From NCBI RefSeq assembly GCF_018687715.1, contig NC_056766.1:9289501-9353500 (forward strand): a stretch of DNA of 64,000 bases. Reading direction: 5' to 3'. Made by a program: the position numbers and the translations under genes. Source of the stretch: Carya illinoinensis. Lineage: Eukaryota; Streptophyta; Magnoliopsida; Fagales; Juglandaceae. This document shows positions 12,258 to 24,169 of this stretch, in pieces. The notes under the pieces are model-generated. The model was not told the DNA's origin and made no database searches. It saw only the letters and a program-made list of their open reading frames with translations. Numbering within the stretch: position 1 is the first letter of the stretch; each line of letters begins with the position of its first letter.

Positions 12258-13825
12258 TGTAACGCCCCAAACTCCCAAACTCGAAGGTTAGGAGAGTTAG
12301 TTTTTATTACTTAATATCAACTTCAATATCACAACTATAAAATCCAGATAACTCTATAAAATATTAATTTATTCACTCAATCCAAATATCCATATTCCTT
12401 CGTAGGAACAACAAATAAATTCTCAATAACATAAATTAAAAATTCCCCAAAAACTAAAAAATATCCTTAACTCATCAAATAAAATATTTGAAAATAAATC
12501 AATTTACTAACAACGGCTCTTGAATAAGCACTTGTACCCTCATGCACTTATTTCACTTCGATCATCAGACCTTGTTAAAACTTCCTACTCTTGTTCTCCA
12601 GCTGAACCATAAAAATTATTTGGAAAATATTTAGAGATAAAGGGTGAGTTATCAACAACTCAGTAAGCAGAGGACATATACTACCGTGCAAATATGAGCA
12701 TTTACACAGTATAGTATAAAAAACAAAATATTTTCCAGGGTTATCATGCAAAACAAAACATATTTTTAACGTTTTTCAGAGCGCGGAAGCGGAAACATGT
12801 TATAAAAAAAATATATCAGAGCGATAGTTTAAAAATATTATTATTTAAAATTTCTCTTGGCATAGCATAATCTGAGCATCATCATCATATCAAAATAGAG
12901 CATCTCACAAAGCAGAGATTATGTTTAACTCCCGTAGTAGGGTTTTGCTATCCCCGGTGGTCAAACCAGGTAGAGACAAATGTGAATCTTCCCCTTATAA
13001 TTCTCAAAGCCCCAAGTGTGCACACGGGAAAGACCACATAAAAACCAATTTGTTTCCAAAGTGGGTCCACTCATAGACAGAAAAGTTGGTACCAACCCAA
13101 ACAAAACAGAGCAGAGCAGAGACAGAGTCAGATACAAAATCAGTACACCATATCAAAGGCTTTCAAATGTCATATCAGAATAAAACAGAGTATCGAAAAT
13201 ATTCAGATCTTTCTCACATAATGAAATATAAGGTCGGAGCATCTTTCTAAATAAATGCACAAATTTTGATATTTTTCATATTGCTCTTTTTCACTTTTCA
13301 GAGACAGCATGACAAAAATATAACTCATGTCTACAAAATGCATGCTAGAAAATATTTTTCCTTTTTCATACCGATTTCATGAATAATGCAAAGAAACAAC
13401 CGGGGTTGTTTTTCCCAAGTTCTCATTTCATAACAAAACATACAAAGTTTTCAGAAAGTCAACCTCAGTCTCAAATATTTATGTAAAACCTAGTATAGGA
13501 ACCTTACTTACCTGGTTTTCTTAGCTTTTTAGAAATTTTCCTTAATAATGCCGAACAAAAATTATTTGCCACCTATAAAAATAATCACGTAATTCTCATA
13601 AATTTTATATCAAATATTTCGATATTTAAACCCGAAATGCTAAATTAACCTATTCTAAATCCTCAAAATCTAAAATACCATCATTTTTCCAAAACCATCC
13701 ATTATTCACTTAATGTTCACTAAAAAAAAAATAGTTTCCATAAAAACCATAACCTGACCCAGACTAATTTTAAAACGCAGGTCCAATATTTCTTAAAACA
13801 TTAAAACAGCCTTTTAAAATAAACC

Positions 13826-13861
<36 letters not shown>

Positions 13862-15114
13862 CAAGATAAACCCAACGTAAGATCAAAACACCTTCACTAA
13901 AAGGTCCATCCCATACCGAAACCATCAGACTTGTCAAAAGTTGAACTTAAGGTAGGACCGTAATTTTATTACCTCCTGCATGCAAACCTAACAGCAACGT
14001 AATAACTCTAAGACCAGAAAGCTGCCTCTTACCTAAAAAAGGGCAAAAAAATTAAAACGGAAACACCGTGCGAAAGAGCAGGACACGACTGAGCTATGGT
14101 TCGGCGACTGCGAGTGCACAACAACGGATCACAGTGGTGCGGCGAAAATACAGTTGGTCTGAGCGGCTGAGCATGGGAATGAGAGAGAGAGAGTGAAAGA
14201 GGTCCGTAAGCCATGGAAGGGAGAGAGAGAGAGAGAGCCGCACGGAATACTTACCGAGAGGGCCGCAAAGTGGCGGCGACAAGGTGGTTGGGCAGTGACA
14301 GATCATGGAGCGGTTGGGACGTCGGCGTCGTTGGAGTTCCCTTGCTACGCCTGGAGTCACCGCACGAGAAAACGTGCTCTGTTTTGAGACCCAAAAACAG
14401 AGGTCATACGGTGAGGTTGAGGGTGGAGTTTCCGACGTGGGTTCACGGCTGTCTAAGGCAAAGAGGTCTGGGCAGGACTTCCTGTGGGGACGATGGCTGT
14501 GAGGGGGAAAAGTGGTGCAGCGCGCGGGCCTCTAAGGCCGTGATGGGAGGAAGAAAAAAAAAATGTGGAGGAGTTTAACTGTACGACTCAAAGTTGCGGC
14601 AATAATGCATAAAATACTTGTGAGTATTTATAGAGGTGATTGGAGAAAACCCCTAAAGGAAAAAGGAGAGGCAAAAAACTGCATAACGTGAAGTATATCT
14701 CCTATGCGAGTTGTTGTCGTAAATGTCGAGGGGATACGGACATGCATGCCGTGAATAAAACGGACGTGAAGCGATCAAGACCATGTGCGAAGGGAAATTC
14801 AAGCATGGTTCTTATGGTTTGGGCTTTTTCTCCAAAATCTTGGGCCCCGAAAAAACCTTAAAAATATACATGCTCCATATGAATTTAACTAGCATGGCAA
14901 GTCCAATAAAAAATTAAAAATTAAAAAAAAAATCGATATCTGCCAAAATTAAATCTTAAGCCCACAACCTCTTCCAAAAGTTTTACTCATCTCAAATAGC
15001 TTTTGATAGCTATAAACTCAAAAATTAAAAAAAAATTAAAAAAATAAAAAAATAAAAAGAGGAAGAGTAAGAAAAGCCTTAGAATGCGGGCCAGATGCTG
15101 GACCAGGTGTTACA
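12258..15114 (-). mobile_element. Solo LTR, TGTAACACC family, copy C, inverted
   Basis: The element reads TGTAACGCCCC at the left and GGTGTTACA at the right, so it is inverted relative to copies A and B. A perfect 5-bp target duplication AGTCG lies at 12,253-12,257 and 15,115-15,119, and TG...CA ends are kept. At 2857 bp with no internal coding region it is a solo LTR. It contains an A-tract at 13,828-13,858 and a GA-rich stretch near 14,180-14,240. ORFs predicted in 14,029-14,578 are LTR sequence, not genes. Confidence 0.88.
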
Positions 15115-15346
15115 AGTCGTCTTAGAAATGGCACGGCAGCACTGATCATTTTCTTCATTGGAAAGTTTGGGAAGTTGCTTGAGGCAGTATGCTATCAAAT
15201 TAAATCCTGACACGGATTCAGACCACCTGCGAAGTAATACTGATGTAGTCCTTGAATTATCGGTACCAGACTCATCGTTGCTGCATGGAGATCGCTTTGA
15301 ACCTCTGAATTTGACATATCTACTGAAGATGGTCCAGAGTACACTT

Positions 15347-15432
15347 GGATTTGTATTTGGCTTCATGCCAGACTCATCCTTGCATGGACGGATTTGTATT
15401 TGGCTTCATGCCAGACTCATCCTTGCATGGAC
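15347..15432. repeat. 43-bp tandem duplication inside DUF4220 copy 1
   Basis: The unit beginning 'ggatttgtatttggcttcat' occurs at 15,347-15,389 and again at 15,390-15,432 without visible change. Forty-three bases is not a multiple of three, so it also shifts the reading frame. Confidence 0.9.
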
Positions 15433-16587
15433 ACCACTTTGATCTTTTAAATTTTAGGTATCTTTCGAAGATGGTTAGGACAAATGGATCATTTGCATTT
15501 GTCTTGTGGAGAGAAACTGCAGTCCAATCCGACAAAATGAGGTTGAAGAGTGCTATTGCCTCCAGGCTCAAGGCACCGAGTAGCATGGTGTAGGCAACTC
15601 GAATATCAAAATTATCTAAACCATTCTTGCATTCTAGAAAAAAGAAGATGCCTAGGGACACCAAAACTGAAGCAAAGGTTAGGAAGCGGAAAAGGTTTCC
15701 TCCGGGAGTATGCACTACAAATACCTTGGTATAGAGAATTTCGTAGATGAAATTGAGTTCAACCTCCAACACTTTAAGTGCATCTTCAGGACTTCTCCCA
15801 TAAAAAAATATTCTACTCTCCTCTAGATCCTTGTAGCTAACGAGATCGACAATGAGTCCCAACTTGAAGATTTTGAAGAAGTAGTAACCATATTTCACCA
15901 CTTCAAATTCATCTAATCGCTGCTTCGCACTCTGTTGAATAGAATAGAAGGCGGACTTCTATTCTTTAATAACAACATCAATTGTTTCGTTGTTGTAGGA
16001 AGTCTGACTAATTTCTTTGAAGAGAATACCTGCATGAACCTTACGTAATCTGGTCCAGCATCTGGTTCTGTAAGCATGGATTCTCGGAATGTACCCCAAC
16101 TTATAAGATATAAAGAGCGTGTCCGTTCAGCATATTTGATGATTCCTGCAAAGAAAATGAGGGAAGTTGGGAGCCATAGGTTGTTTTTCGGTAGTGTTTG
16201 GAGGAGGACATATAACGTGAAGCCAACTTGGTTTATTAAGGAAACAAGGTGTCTTAGCCAGAGCTCATTTTCCTCGACAGCAGTTATGGTGTCCGGGCCA
16301 CCATGATGTAACAACAGGAACGAAGCCTAAAATGCATAGAGATCACTATTTTCACCGTGCTTAGAACTTTGGGTGCTGGTGATGAGCCCGAGAGCGAAGC
16401 TAGTTGCCCATTCAGCCAGAAAGTAGGATGACCAGACTAGCAGAATGACCAACCTATTTCCTGTGCGTTTTCTCATGGGAGCACCCAAAAATAGAATGAT
16501 TTGCAATAAAAGGCTGACGAGAATTACTCCCCTGATATTCCATATCTCCCATGTCTTCCTGAGCCTTTCCGGAATGACCTCTACCAT

Positions 16588-17104
16588 ATCCTCCTTTTGG
16601 ATTAAAGAATTGAACCAGATGAATATAATTGCAAGGACTTGTCGTGATTCTTTCTACTAGACAACTTTTCAACTCTAGAGTGTAAAGCTTTCTTTATTCG
16701 AGACAGCCTTGAAAACAAGAGGGAATTACAGCTAGGTAGAAACATACTTGAAATATTTGAATTGCAAATAAAAATAAAAATAAATTATAATTGAAGATTT
16801 CCTTTTTCCAGATCATGGCCGGATATTCAAAATTCGTTTCAAGTCTTGTTCAAATTGTAAGGTGTTGAATAAGATATAGACATGCACATGAATTGAGCCA
16901 TTCAAAGTTGCTGCACTTTAACACTTACAAAAGCCTAAGAGAATGATCAATGAAATTGTATAGTTCAGCTCCAAAAGCCTATATTTCACTTTCAAAATTT
17001 GAACTTCACAAATAGACACCTTCTAGAGATTTAGAAAAGGCAACAAATGGCACATTGGATGAATCTCTTAATGCTACCTAAATAGATGTCCATCGTATCT
17101 CACC

Positions 17105-17138
<34 letters not shown>

Positions 17139-19672
17139 CAGGAATAAAAGACGAACATATGCAACTAAAAATTAATAAAGAAAAGCAACGTGATATATAA
17201 ATCATCAACATATAAAAACTAACGTGAAGAAAATTGGTATTGGTTTAGCTCAAATATTGCGTGTGCGCTAAAATAAGAACATGGAAGTTATGGAACGTCA
17301 TGATGTGCCAACAAAAGGGGATTCTAGGGCCTCGAGTATTGGGAGAGATAGATATCAATTTGGTTTGGTTATAGGCATACATGATACAACAACCATATTG
17401 ACCTAAAATCATTTCAATTTCATTTAGATTACTTTGGTTTTAGATAATTGCGTACTTAGTTTTATATGATCCACGTTTATAGTAATTATAAGAAAACACT
17501 ACAGATTAACAAGAAGCTATATATAAGAGATTTCTAAGAATGGATCTTAAAATACATTTTGTTTTGATCTAGATTTGGAAAAAGTGTCAATTTTGAAGAA
17601 ATGGAATCTTGAAAATGACTGAAAGGCAGTGCTTTAAATTGGTCCGATCGAGTAATAATTCATCATTTTTTTCGGACCGAACCGAGTATCCATAGGGACT
17701 GAACCGGTAGTTATTGGTCCGGTTTGACTAAATTATTTTATTATTTTTTTCATTTTTTTTTCATATAATTTAATAAAAATTATTTAAATTTCTAAAGTAA
17801 AATTAAGTGAATTATTAATATAGATTATGTAACTAAATCATTAATTTTACTATAATTATATTTATGATATTGATAGTTACTACTCACTAACTTAGACTTT
17901 ACTCTTTAGTATGCATAATTATTAATAATGTTATACATTTTATATATAGTTAATGAATATCAAATAGTTTCATTATACATAGAGTATTCATAGCTGCTTG
18001 CAACTTAGATATTTAAAAGAAATTACCTAATTATATTAATTAAGTGTAAATAGTAGAGTATGTATGAATGTACGATGTATTAACTATTTACATATAATGA
18101 CATAAATCATTACATATTTATTATTAATTGATAGTTTATATTATTTTACATTTTATATGATCAATGATAATAAATTAGATGAAAATTATATCATTAACTT
18201 TTATGATTACTATATAAAAAAATAATATATTAATTATTAAAAATATTTGAAAAAATATATATATATAAGGTTTCAATCCGATTTGGTCCGAACTGGTCCA
18301 AAATTTGTAGACCTAGGACTGGACCAAATGTTATTGTTCCACATATTTTGGGACCAAGATCGACCGGTCCATAATTTAGTGGGCGGACGGCCCCTATAAC
18401 TCGCTTACATTAACAAAAAGAAAAAATGGATCAAAAACTAAATCTGTAAACTAATAGAAAATTAGCAAACTTACTTTCATTGCCCCTTTTATTAAGCTGT
18501 AACTCTCAACGACCAGCTAGCTTCCTTCTACTGCCACATTTTGGGGCTAGAAAATGAGAGGATGAGGGATGCAGGAACTTGGAGAAAAGGAGAGAACGAG
18601 AGATGTAGGGACTTGGAGAAAGAGATCAGCTATTTATTGTTGAAAATGAGAGTTGAGGTTGGGAAGATTGGAAAGTAAAGTATCAAAATGAAGAAGAGAA
18701 GGAAATTGTGGCTTTAAAATTACACAATTTCTAACATTATTAAAAAACAAACCACACACATTTCTAACATAACCCTTGTTTTTTAACTACCATACATTAC
18801 AATTATTATTTTTTTATACAAAGGGTGGGGAGTTTCGAATCTAGATTTTTTATTTGAAGAACTGGATCATATGCCATCAGGCCATCAAACTCTTAACACC
18901 ATACAATACAATTAGAGGCATATCTAAGAACTAAGACGGCCGGTCACCAACCTCTACCTATGATTCTTAGATCTCCCAAATCACAATGAGTAGGGTATTC
19001 AAGCAGTATTCTAATTTGGCATATTTTAACTATTTAAGTGGATAGTCATTAAAAATATACCAAATTAATAATTGTAATTGGAATGAAAAAAACTAAAATG
19101 GAAAATATCATGTCTCTTGGTCCTTTCTTCCCCTTTGTGGGTCCTTTCCGACTACACGTGTATTGTCTTAAGTGGCTTGTGCAAGCATAATTTAATTGAT
19201 CACCTTGTTATAGTTGTTGTCCGATGGACACTAAGGTAGACCAAGTCTTAAGGGATTCCATCCCCGCGAGTTTATATCATTGTCACTTGCGGTTGAATGG
19301 ATTATTGAACAAGTCTTAATTACTTTATGCAAAGGTAGAAGATTGAATCTTTCATTTAAAATTAACTCTGTTGACACTTCAAGCACCAATATGTTACACA
19401 TGAGTCATTTACTTGAATCTTTCCTTTAAAATTAAAGATCATAATATAATTAGTTGCAAAGCTTTAAGTCTCTAAATTTGCTTGAGAATTGGGTTTTGTA
19501 GCTAATTTTGTGACTTTTTTTCTTCAAATCTTTTTGATTGCAAATTGTGGGCTTTGAATCAATGGGCCTTTGTTTGCCCTCATGATTTATTTCTAATTCT
19601 AACATGAGGAATATATTCATGGTATGTTATCGTATTCTCCTTGGATCTAGTTGTTATCGATCGGATCGTGTG
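16588..19672. other. Upstream flank of copy 1 with a MITE-like insertion; no gene
   Basis: The 16,800-17,060 part is repeated at 27,479-27,560 and 28,430-28,470 (shared 'agatatagacatgca', 'cattcaaagttgctg'), so it is duplicated gene-flank sequence. An A-tract lies at about 17,108-17,133. A segment at about 17,630-18,385 has GC-poor interior and outer ends rich in GGTCCG/CGGACC, suggestive of a hAT-like MITE (CAGTGCTTTAAATTGG... to ...CCATAATTTAGTG), but I saw no matching target duplication. From about 18,390 to 19,600 the sequence is a diverged copy of the flank block also seen at 29,180-29,350. No coding sequence is supported. Confidence 0.55.
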
Positions 19673-20627
19673 TAGGGCTGTTCATCAGGGTTCCGACCCG
19701 GAAATCCGGGTATATCCAACCCGGAACCCGGATTTAAAATCTTGGCCGGAACCCGGATCGGATTAACCCGGGTAAGATCCGGGCCGGAACTCGGATGAAT
19801 CCGGGTTTTGTAAAACCCGGATTCCGGGTTCCGGATTGAAACCGCTTTTTTTTTTTTTTTTTTTTTTTCCTGCTGTATTAAGAAAAATCATTGTTAAAAA
19901 GCATAATTCTACTGCACGGAGCCGTTACTTTTGTTTGTGTTGCTCATCATCTTCTCAAAGTTGACGTTACCGTCTCCGTTGGAGTCGACGGATCTTATCA
20001 TCCGTCCTCGGAGCTGGAGCGGCAGAAGGCCACGAACTCAAGGAGGGAGATGAAGCCATCGTTATCAGAGTCCAGCTCTGCCATGATACGACGGAGTTCT
20101 CCCTCATCTGCGAATGCGGTATCGAGGGAGCTGAGGACGGCACCGAGCTCCGACTCGGAGATCTTGCCGTCGCCATTGGTGTTGAAGCGGTTGAATACCT
20201 TCTCGACCTCATCCATGTTCTGGAGGTACACCGATGGGATTCGAGGTTGGGTTAGTCGACATGGTTGCTGAAGGTTCAATTCCGTCAGATTTTCTCGAAT
20301 GAGAAGGTTCTGAAGAAGGATCGGTGGATTCTTTGTATATAATATGGAGAGAGAGATTTGAGGGGACGCGAAGAGAAGATGAAAGGTCGCAAACGTGTAA
20401 TAGGATACGGGAGGAAACGTGACACCACGAGTCACACTCACGCATTTTTCCGCCTTCTTAACACAGAAGGTAGCAGAAACCCAAAAAAACCTGGTACCGG
20501 ATTCACCCGGGTTTTAAAAACCGGGTACCGGACCGGGTGTTTTCCGGGCCGGTGCCCGTAACCGGAACCCAGTTATCCGGGTTCCGGACTGGGCCGGAAA
20601 AAAATCCGGCCCGCTTGCCCAGCCCTA
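19673..20627. mobile_element. hAT-like element carrying a captured calmodulin-like gene (Pack-type)
   Basis: The ends are inverted: TAGGGCTGTTCATCAGGG at the left and, read inward from the right, TAGGGCTGGGCAAGCGGG. Both are followed by dense 'acccggaacccgg'-like motifs. The flanks are an 8-bp near-identical target duplication, ATCGTGTG (19,665-19,672) and ATCATGTG (20,628-20,635). The 8-bp duplication and TAGGG terminus fit the hAT superfamily. Between the ends there is no transposase. Instead there is a minus-strand EF-hand gene fragment with its 5' leader and a 23-nt T tract at about 19,846-19,868, which reads as a poly(A) stretch on the gene strand. Confidence 0.8.
19909..20216 (-). pseudogene. 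Calmodulin-like (CML) EF-hand protein, captured copy lacking EF-hand 3
   Basis: From ATG at 20,216 the protein starts MDEVEKVFNRFNTNGDGKIS (EF-hand 1, calcium loop NTNGDGKISESE) and continues to AELDSDNDGFISLLEF (EF-hand 2, loop DSDNDGFISLLE). The open frame stops at 19,998. In a shifted frame the sequence resumes MIRSVDSNGDGNVNFEKMM and ends ...NGSVQ and TAG at 19,909. This is the EF-hand 4 and tail of a four-hand CML. EF-hand 3 and the linker are missing, and the joint is not in frame. The family are Ca2+ sensors. The copy has no intron and is followed by an A-rich stretch about 40 bp after the stop, which would fit a retrocopy, though many CML genes are naturally intronless. It sits entirely inside a hAT-like element. 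Confidence 0.85.
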
Positions 20628-20635
20628 ATCATGTG

Positions 20636-21531
20636 TTTATCTCCCATATCAATGGCATAAAAAACATACTTTCAGTGTAACCTTAAGACTCATTCGGCTC
20701 TATGGGACTCTTTGACTACTCTTGGCCTAAACATAGAAGATCTGAAAACGGATTGTTTGGAAGCCTATGTTTTGGTGATTAATGACCCCCTCCAATCGAT
20801 TCTTTTCCTTGTGAAGGAGATTCAGGAAACACTGTTTGGTTTGGTGTACATTTGGGAAGCCTGAAAAGCCCAATTCCCACCATTAAAAAAATGAGTGTTA
20901 AAAGGAAGGTTGTAACCATTGTTCATCGACATTTTAATTTTGAGGGATAAATTAATAGAAGAACAGCCAAGATGGACTATCCCCAATTATAATTATGTTT
21001 CAAAAATATGAAACTTCTAAACACTGAAAAATAAAAAATAAAAAATATTGAAAGAAACAGAAAATAATTTACTCTAAAAGAATTTATAATAAAAACCGAA
21101 AAACAAGTAGTAAGTTGAAGGAAGCGAATCACCACGTGCGTACCGGTGGCCATGTACGTTTTAGTGAGCCTCGAGAAAATTGAAGTGTTTTGTAATGAAC
21201 AAGTGCATAATTCAAGGAAACTCATACAATGCCAATCATTATTGTATTATAATATTATTATTTATATTACCATATATAGATAGAATTTGAAGAAGCTGTA
21301 ATTTTTTCTTATACATGATTTTCAATATATGAAAACCAAAAATAATAATAATTGTAATTTTGGGGCCGTATTGCCCCATGGATTTGGCCATTGTTCCAAG
21401 TTTCGATTCCCTCCCACTTAAACATACAAACAACAGAATCAATTGTATGATATTCCATTAAAAAAATTGTATTCTTTTAATTCCCTTTGCCCCTTTCAAA
21501 ACCAGTTAGACTGTGTGAAATAATGATCCTT

Positions 21532-21562
<31 letters not shown>

Positions 21563-21825
21563 TAGGTGAAAGTAACATGTAATGCATGTTTGTTTAGTTT
21601 ATATTTAATTTTTTTTGTTAAGAATTAATTTTTTATAATAAAAATGTAATATTTTTGGTTAATTAAATAACTAATGAGGTAATGTTTATGTAATTGAAAA
21701 TAATTACACGTTGTGATATATTAAAAAAGAAGAGCATTAATAGAATTTATAGCATGATCATTTAAATAAATATCGCTCATAGTTTTATGAAAGCTGTTTG
21801 AGATAATTTTGATTCTAAGATGATG
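20636..21825. other. Intergenic, no gene recognised
   Basis: AT-rich sequence with no supported coding region. A short (TA)n microsatellite lies at about 21,537-21,562. Predicted ORFs here (for example 20,977-21,442) show no family resemblance and look like chance frames. Confidence 0.5.
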
Positions 21826-22920
21826 ATTCAGCATTTTCCTCATCTTGCACTGCTTCAATAGAGATGACATTAAACTGCCTATATTTTTTCTCTTTCAGTT
21901 TCTCTGGATCTACATAAACTTGAATCTTCCAAATTTTATTTTTTTTGATAATTTCTCTGCAACGCTTTTAACATATGGTCGATTTTCCTACAAAATAAAT
22001 TTTGAATAGGTTTACATAATTAATAAAAAAACCCAATTTATTTTTTAATTAACTCATTATAATAAAACTCTAAGTTTTGAAGAAAAATTTAAGAGATACC
22101 TCTCCAGCATGTTCTATCAATTCAACTGCTGAACAACCAAGTGTCTATTCTGCTACTTCACCAAACATAGTAGCAGCTAGCTTTCCAGTATTATCGTCCA
22201 GTTCAACATATGCCCTAGCACTTTAAATGCGTTGAATATATTAATTTCAATTCGAATAGTGTTAAATTCTAAATTAAATCAAACATCAATTTTAAATTAA
22301 AATTGTAAGATACATACCATGGTTTGCAGACCCCTTGGCTTTTGTAATATATACAAACGAAGCTTTCATTGTATTTATATCCAGTTCCTTTATTACAGCC
22401 AACGCATGACATGTAATAAAATACTTGGGTAAAGTCAATCACATTTATCTTCGCCTTTATCTAGAATTTTGCTTTCTACATTAAATCATAATCAATTTTT
22501 AGAATGAATGTTTCTGTAAATATTTTAATTTATTACTAATAAAATAATATTTACTGCCATGGGTTGTAAACCCTTAATCAACTCTGCAATATCGCAATTC
22601 TTCACAATTTCCCGAATACCAATAGATGACAGTGGTGCATATGGGTATGTCAAGGATCTTGCAATGATACTTTTAATTATCAAATCATTATTCTCCGCTC
22701 TTAAAATTCAGAAAAGAAGAATAATATAAGGAAATGAAATATACAGGTAAATTACATAAATCACATAATTAAGTCTAATATAAATGCATTAATATGTAAT
22801 TGTTAATTTACGAAAATTACCATTGCTTCATTATAGCTGCCTTAGGAAGAAGATGATTGATTATAAAGGTACTTGATGGATGTGACGACAAAGACAATCC
22901 TTTGTTGAAATTGAGATCAA
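21826..22920 (-). pseudogene. Replication protein A large subunit-like (RPA1-like) OB-fold pseudogene
   Basis: Minus-strand exon-like blocks follow the order of the C-terminal part of RPA70-like proteins. NFNKGLSLSSHPSSTFIINH (about 22,820-22,910) resembles the end of a DNA-binding OB fold. A zinc-finger block has MSCVGCNKGTGYKYNESFVC (about 22,320-22,430). Then come AYVELDDNTGKLAATMFGEVAE, a stop (TAG at 22,145-22,147), TLGCSAVELIEHAGE, and finally KIQVYVDPEKLKEKKYRQFNVIS (near 21,850-21,960). GT/AG-like boundaries separate the blocks. Such RPA1-like genes are abundant in plants and some are carried by Helitrons; I see no Helitron end here. The in-frame stop makes it a probable pseudogene. 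The N-terminal half is not recognised. Confidence 0.65.
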
Positions 22921-24169
22921 TATTAGTGCAAGTATATACAATATGGAAAAATATCTAAGCTGTTTTTATTATTATAAATACCGTTATATGACTGTAAACG
23001 ACACAAATAAAGACAATATCTCAAAGCGGCCCTGCAAGAAAGTTGTGGAATTAAACAGACGTTAAAAAATGAACTTCATGATGGTATAGACGGCAATAAG
23101 AAGTATAAAATTATCAGAGAGAAACAAGTGCATAGGTAAAAATCATATACTATGTAATTTTCAAGTACAGAAAAGGTCTATTATCCACGAATATTGTGTA
23201 TGATAAAAAATGTCAATTAGAAACATGTATGCATGTTCAAAGCTGGTGATAGAGTACTCGGAAAGGTACCTAATTATCAACTCACACATGAAGGAGCAAG
23301 AAAACCTCACTCCTCCCAACCATCCTTTCGAGAGAGAAACATACCTTTCGTATTTAAATTATATACCAATGGAAGACTTGCCTGTATTTGCTCAAACGTA
23401 CAATATGAAACAGGGGACTCCTGAATGTAAGCAAAGGGAACTATTAAATTGGATTGAAATAGTGTCATAAAAATTATTAAGAGTTGAGCTATAATGGTTT
23501 AGAACTTATATCATAATAGTTTATAATTTATATTGTGTTTTTAGCCTTAATGATTTATTTTTTAAAGTATGAATTGTTTTAAGGCATATTCATGTATGGG
23601 TAGTCAAATTAAAGTAATAATTTATAACCCAACTGAAAGATTGTTGAATCTTATAATAGTTATTGGGTACATTATTATTACTAATTACTTAACGAGATTC
23701 AAATTATCTAGGCTGTATTGTTTCTACTTATGGTTTGAATTTTGAGAAAATTGAAATATCAAATTTCTTATGGTTGGCAAAATGAGTGGGAGTATGGAAA
23801 CAAGAGATGTGATTGTCGTGAAGTGTATTCTTGTACTTTTGAAAATTCTTGTATTTTCTTTTTATGATTATCTTAATGATAATATGGAACAACAAGCAAA
23901 TAATCATTCACCTCATCAGAGAAACACCACTGAAAAATTGGCCATAGAGACATCAGAATAGGTAACCTCATGCAATCTTCTTGATTTGCTATTTGGTCAA
24001 TTCATGTGGTGTATCTTCAAAATTTGAATGTGATATAGAAATAAATAAAAGTTTACATATGTTTTCACAAATTATAGAAATAAGTGATTCTATAAAAGAG
24101 TGATGCATAAAAGAGTGATTGAAATTCATAGATCAATGTAAAGTCTAAAATTTGGTTTAAATTATCTTA
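22921..24169. other. Intergenic, one unassigned plus-strand ORF
   Basis: The ORF at 23,210-23,470 (86 residues, MSIRNMYACSKLVIEYSERY...) does not match any family I recognise, and I could not relate it to the RPA1-like blocks to its left. The ORF at 23,770-23,961 has no recognisable domain. The rest is AT-rich without features. Confidence 0.35.

Larger units (their letters stand above)
11368..16587 (-). pseudogene. DUF4220/DUF594 membrane protein gene, copy 1, split by a solo LTR and C-terminally truncated
   Basis: Two minus-strand parts, 15,115-16,587 (N-terminal) and 11,368-12,257 (C-terminal), match a plant family of unknown function with an N-terminal multi-helix DUF4220 region and a C-terminal DUF594 region. 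The start is ATG at 16,587 (MVEVIPERLRKTWEIWN), the same start as copy 2. DUF594 motifs present include YIENVTFDESLLLWHITTEL and DACMLAKELKKLEDKKKWEV. Between the two domains are three to four diverged 20-residue repeats with VDHDKK and EQEL cores. Lesions are a TAG in place of a Trp codon (GCATTTTAG near 16,327), a frameshift near 15,950-15,990, a 43-bp tandem duplication at 15,347-15,432, a solo LTR in the middle, and a CACTA end that replaces the last ~60 residues. It is not functional. Confidence 0.88.

Noticed and set aside
17630..18385. Possible hAT MITE with GGTCCG-rich ends
   Set aside because: The ends look partly inverted, but no matching 8-bp target duplication was found, so it is mentioned only as MITE-like.
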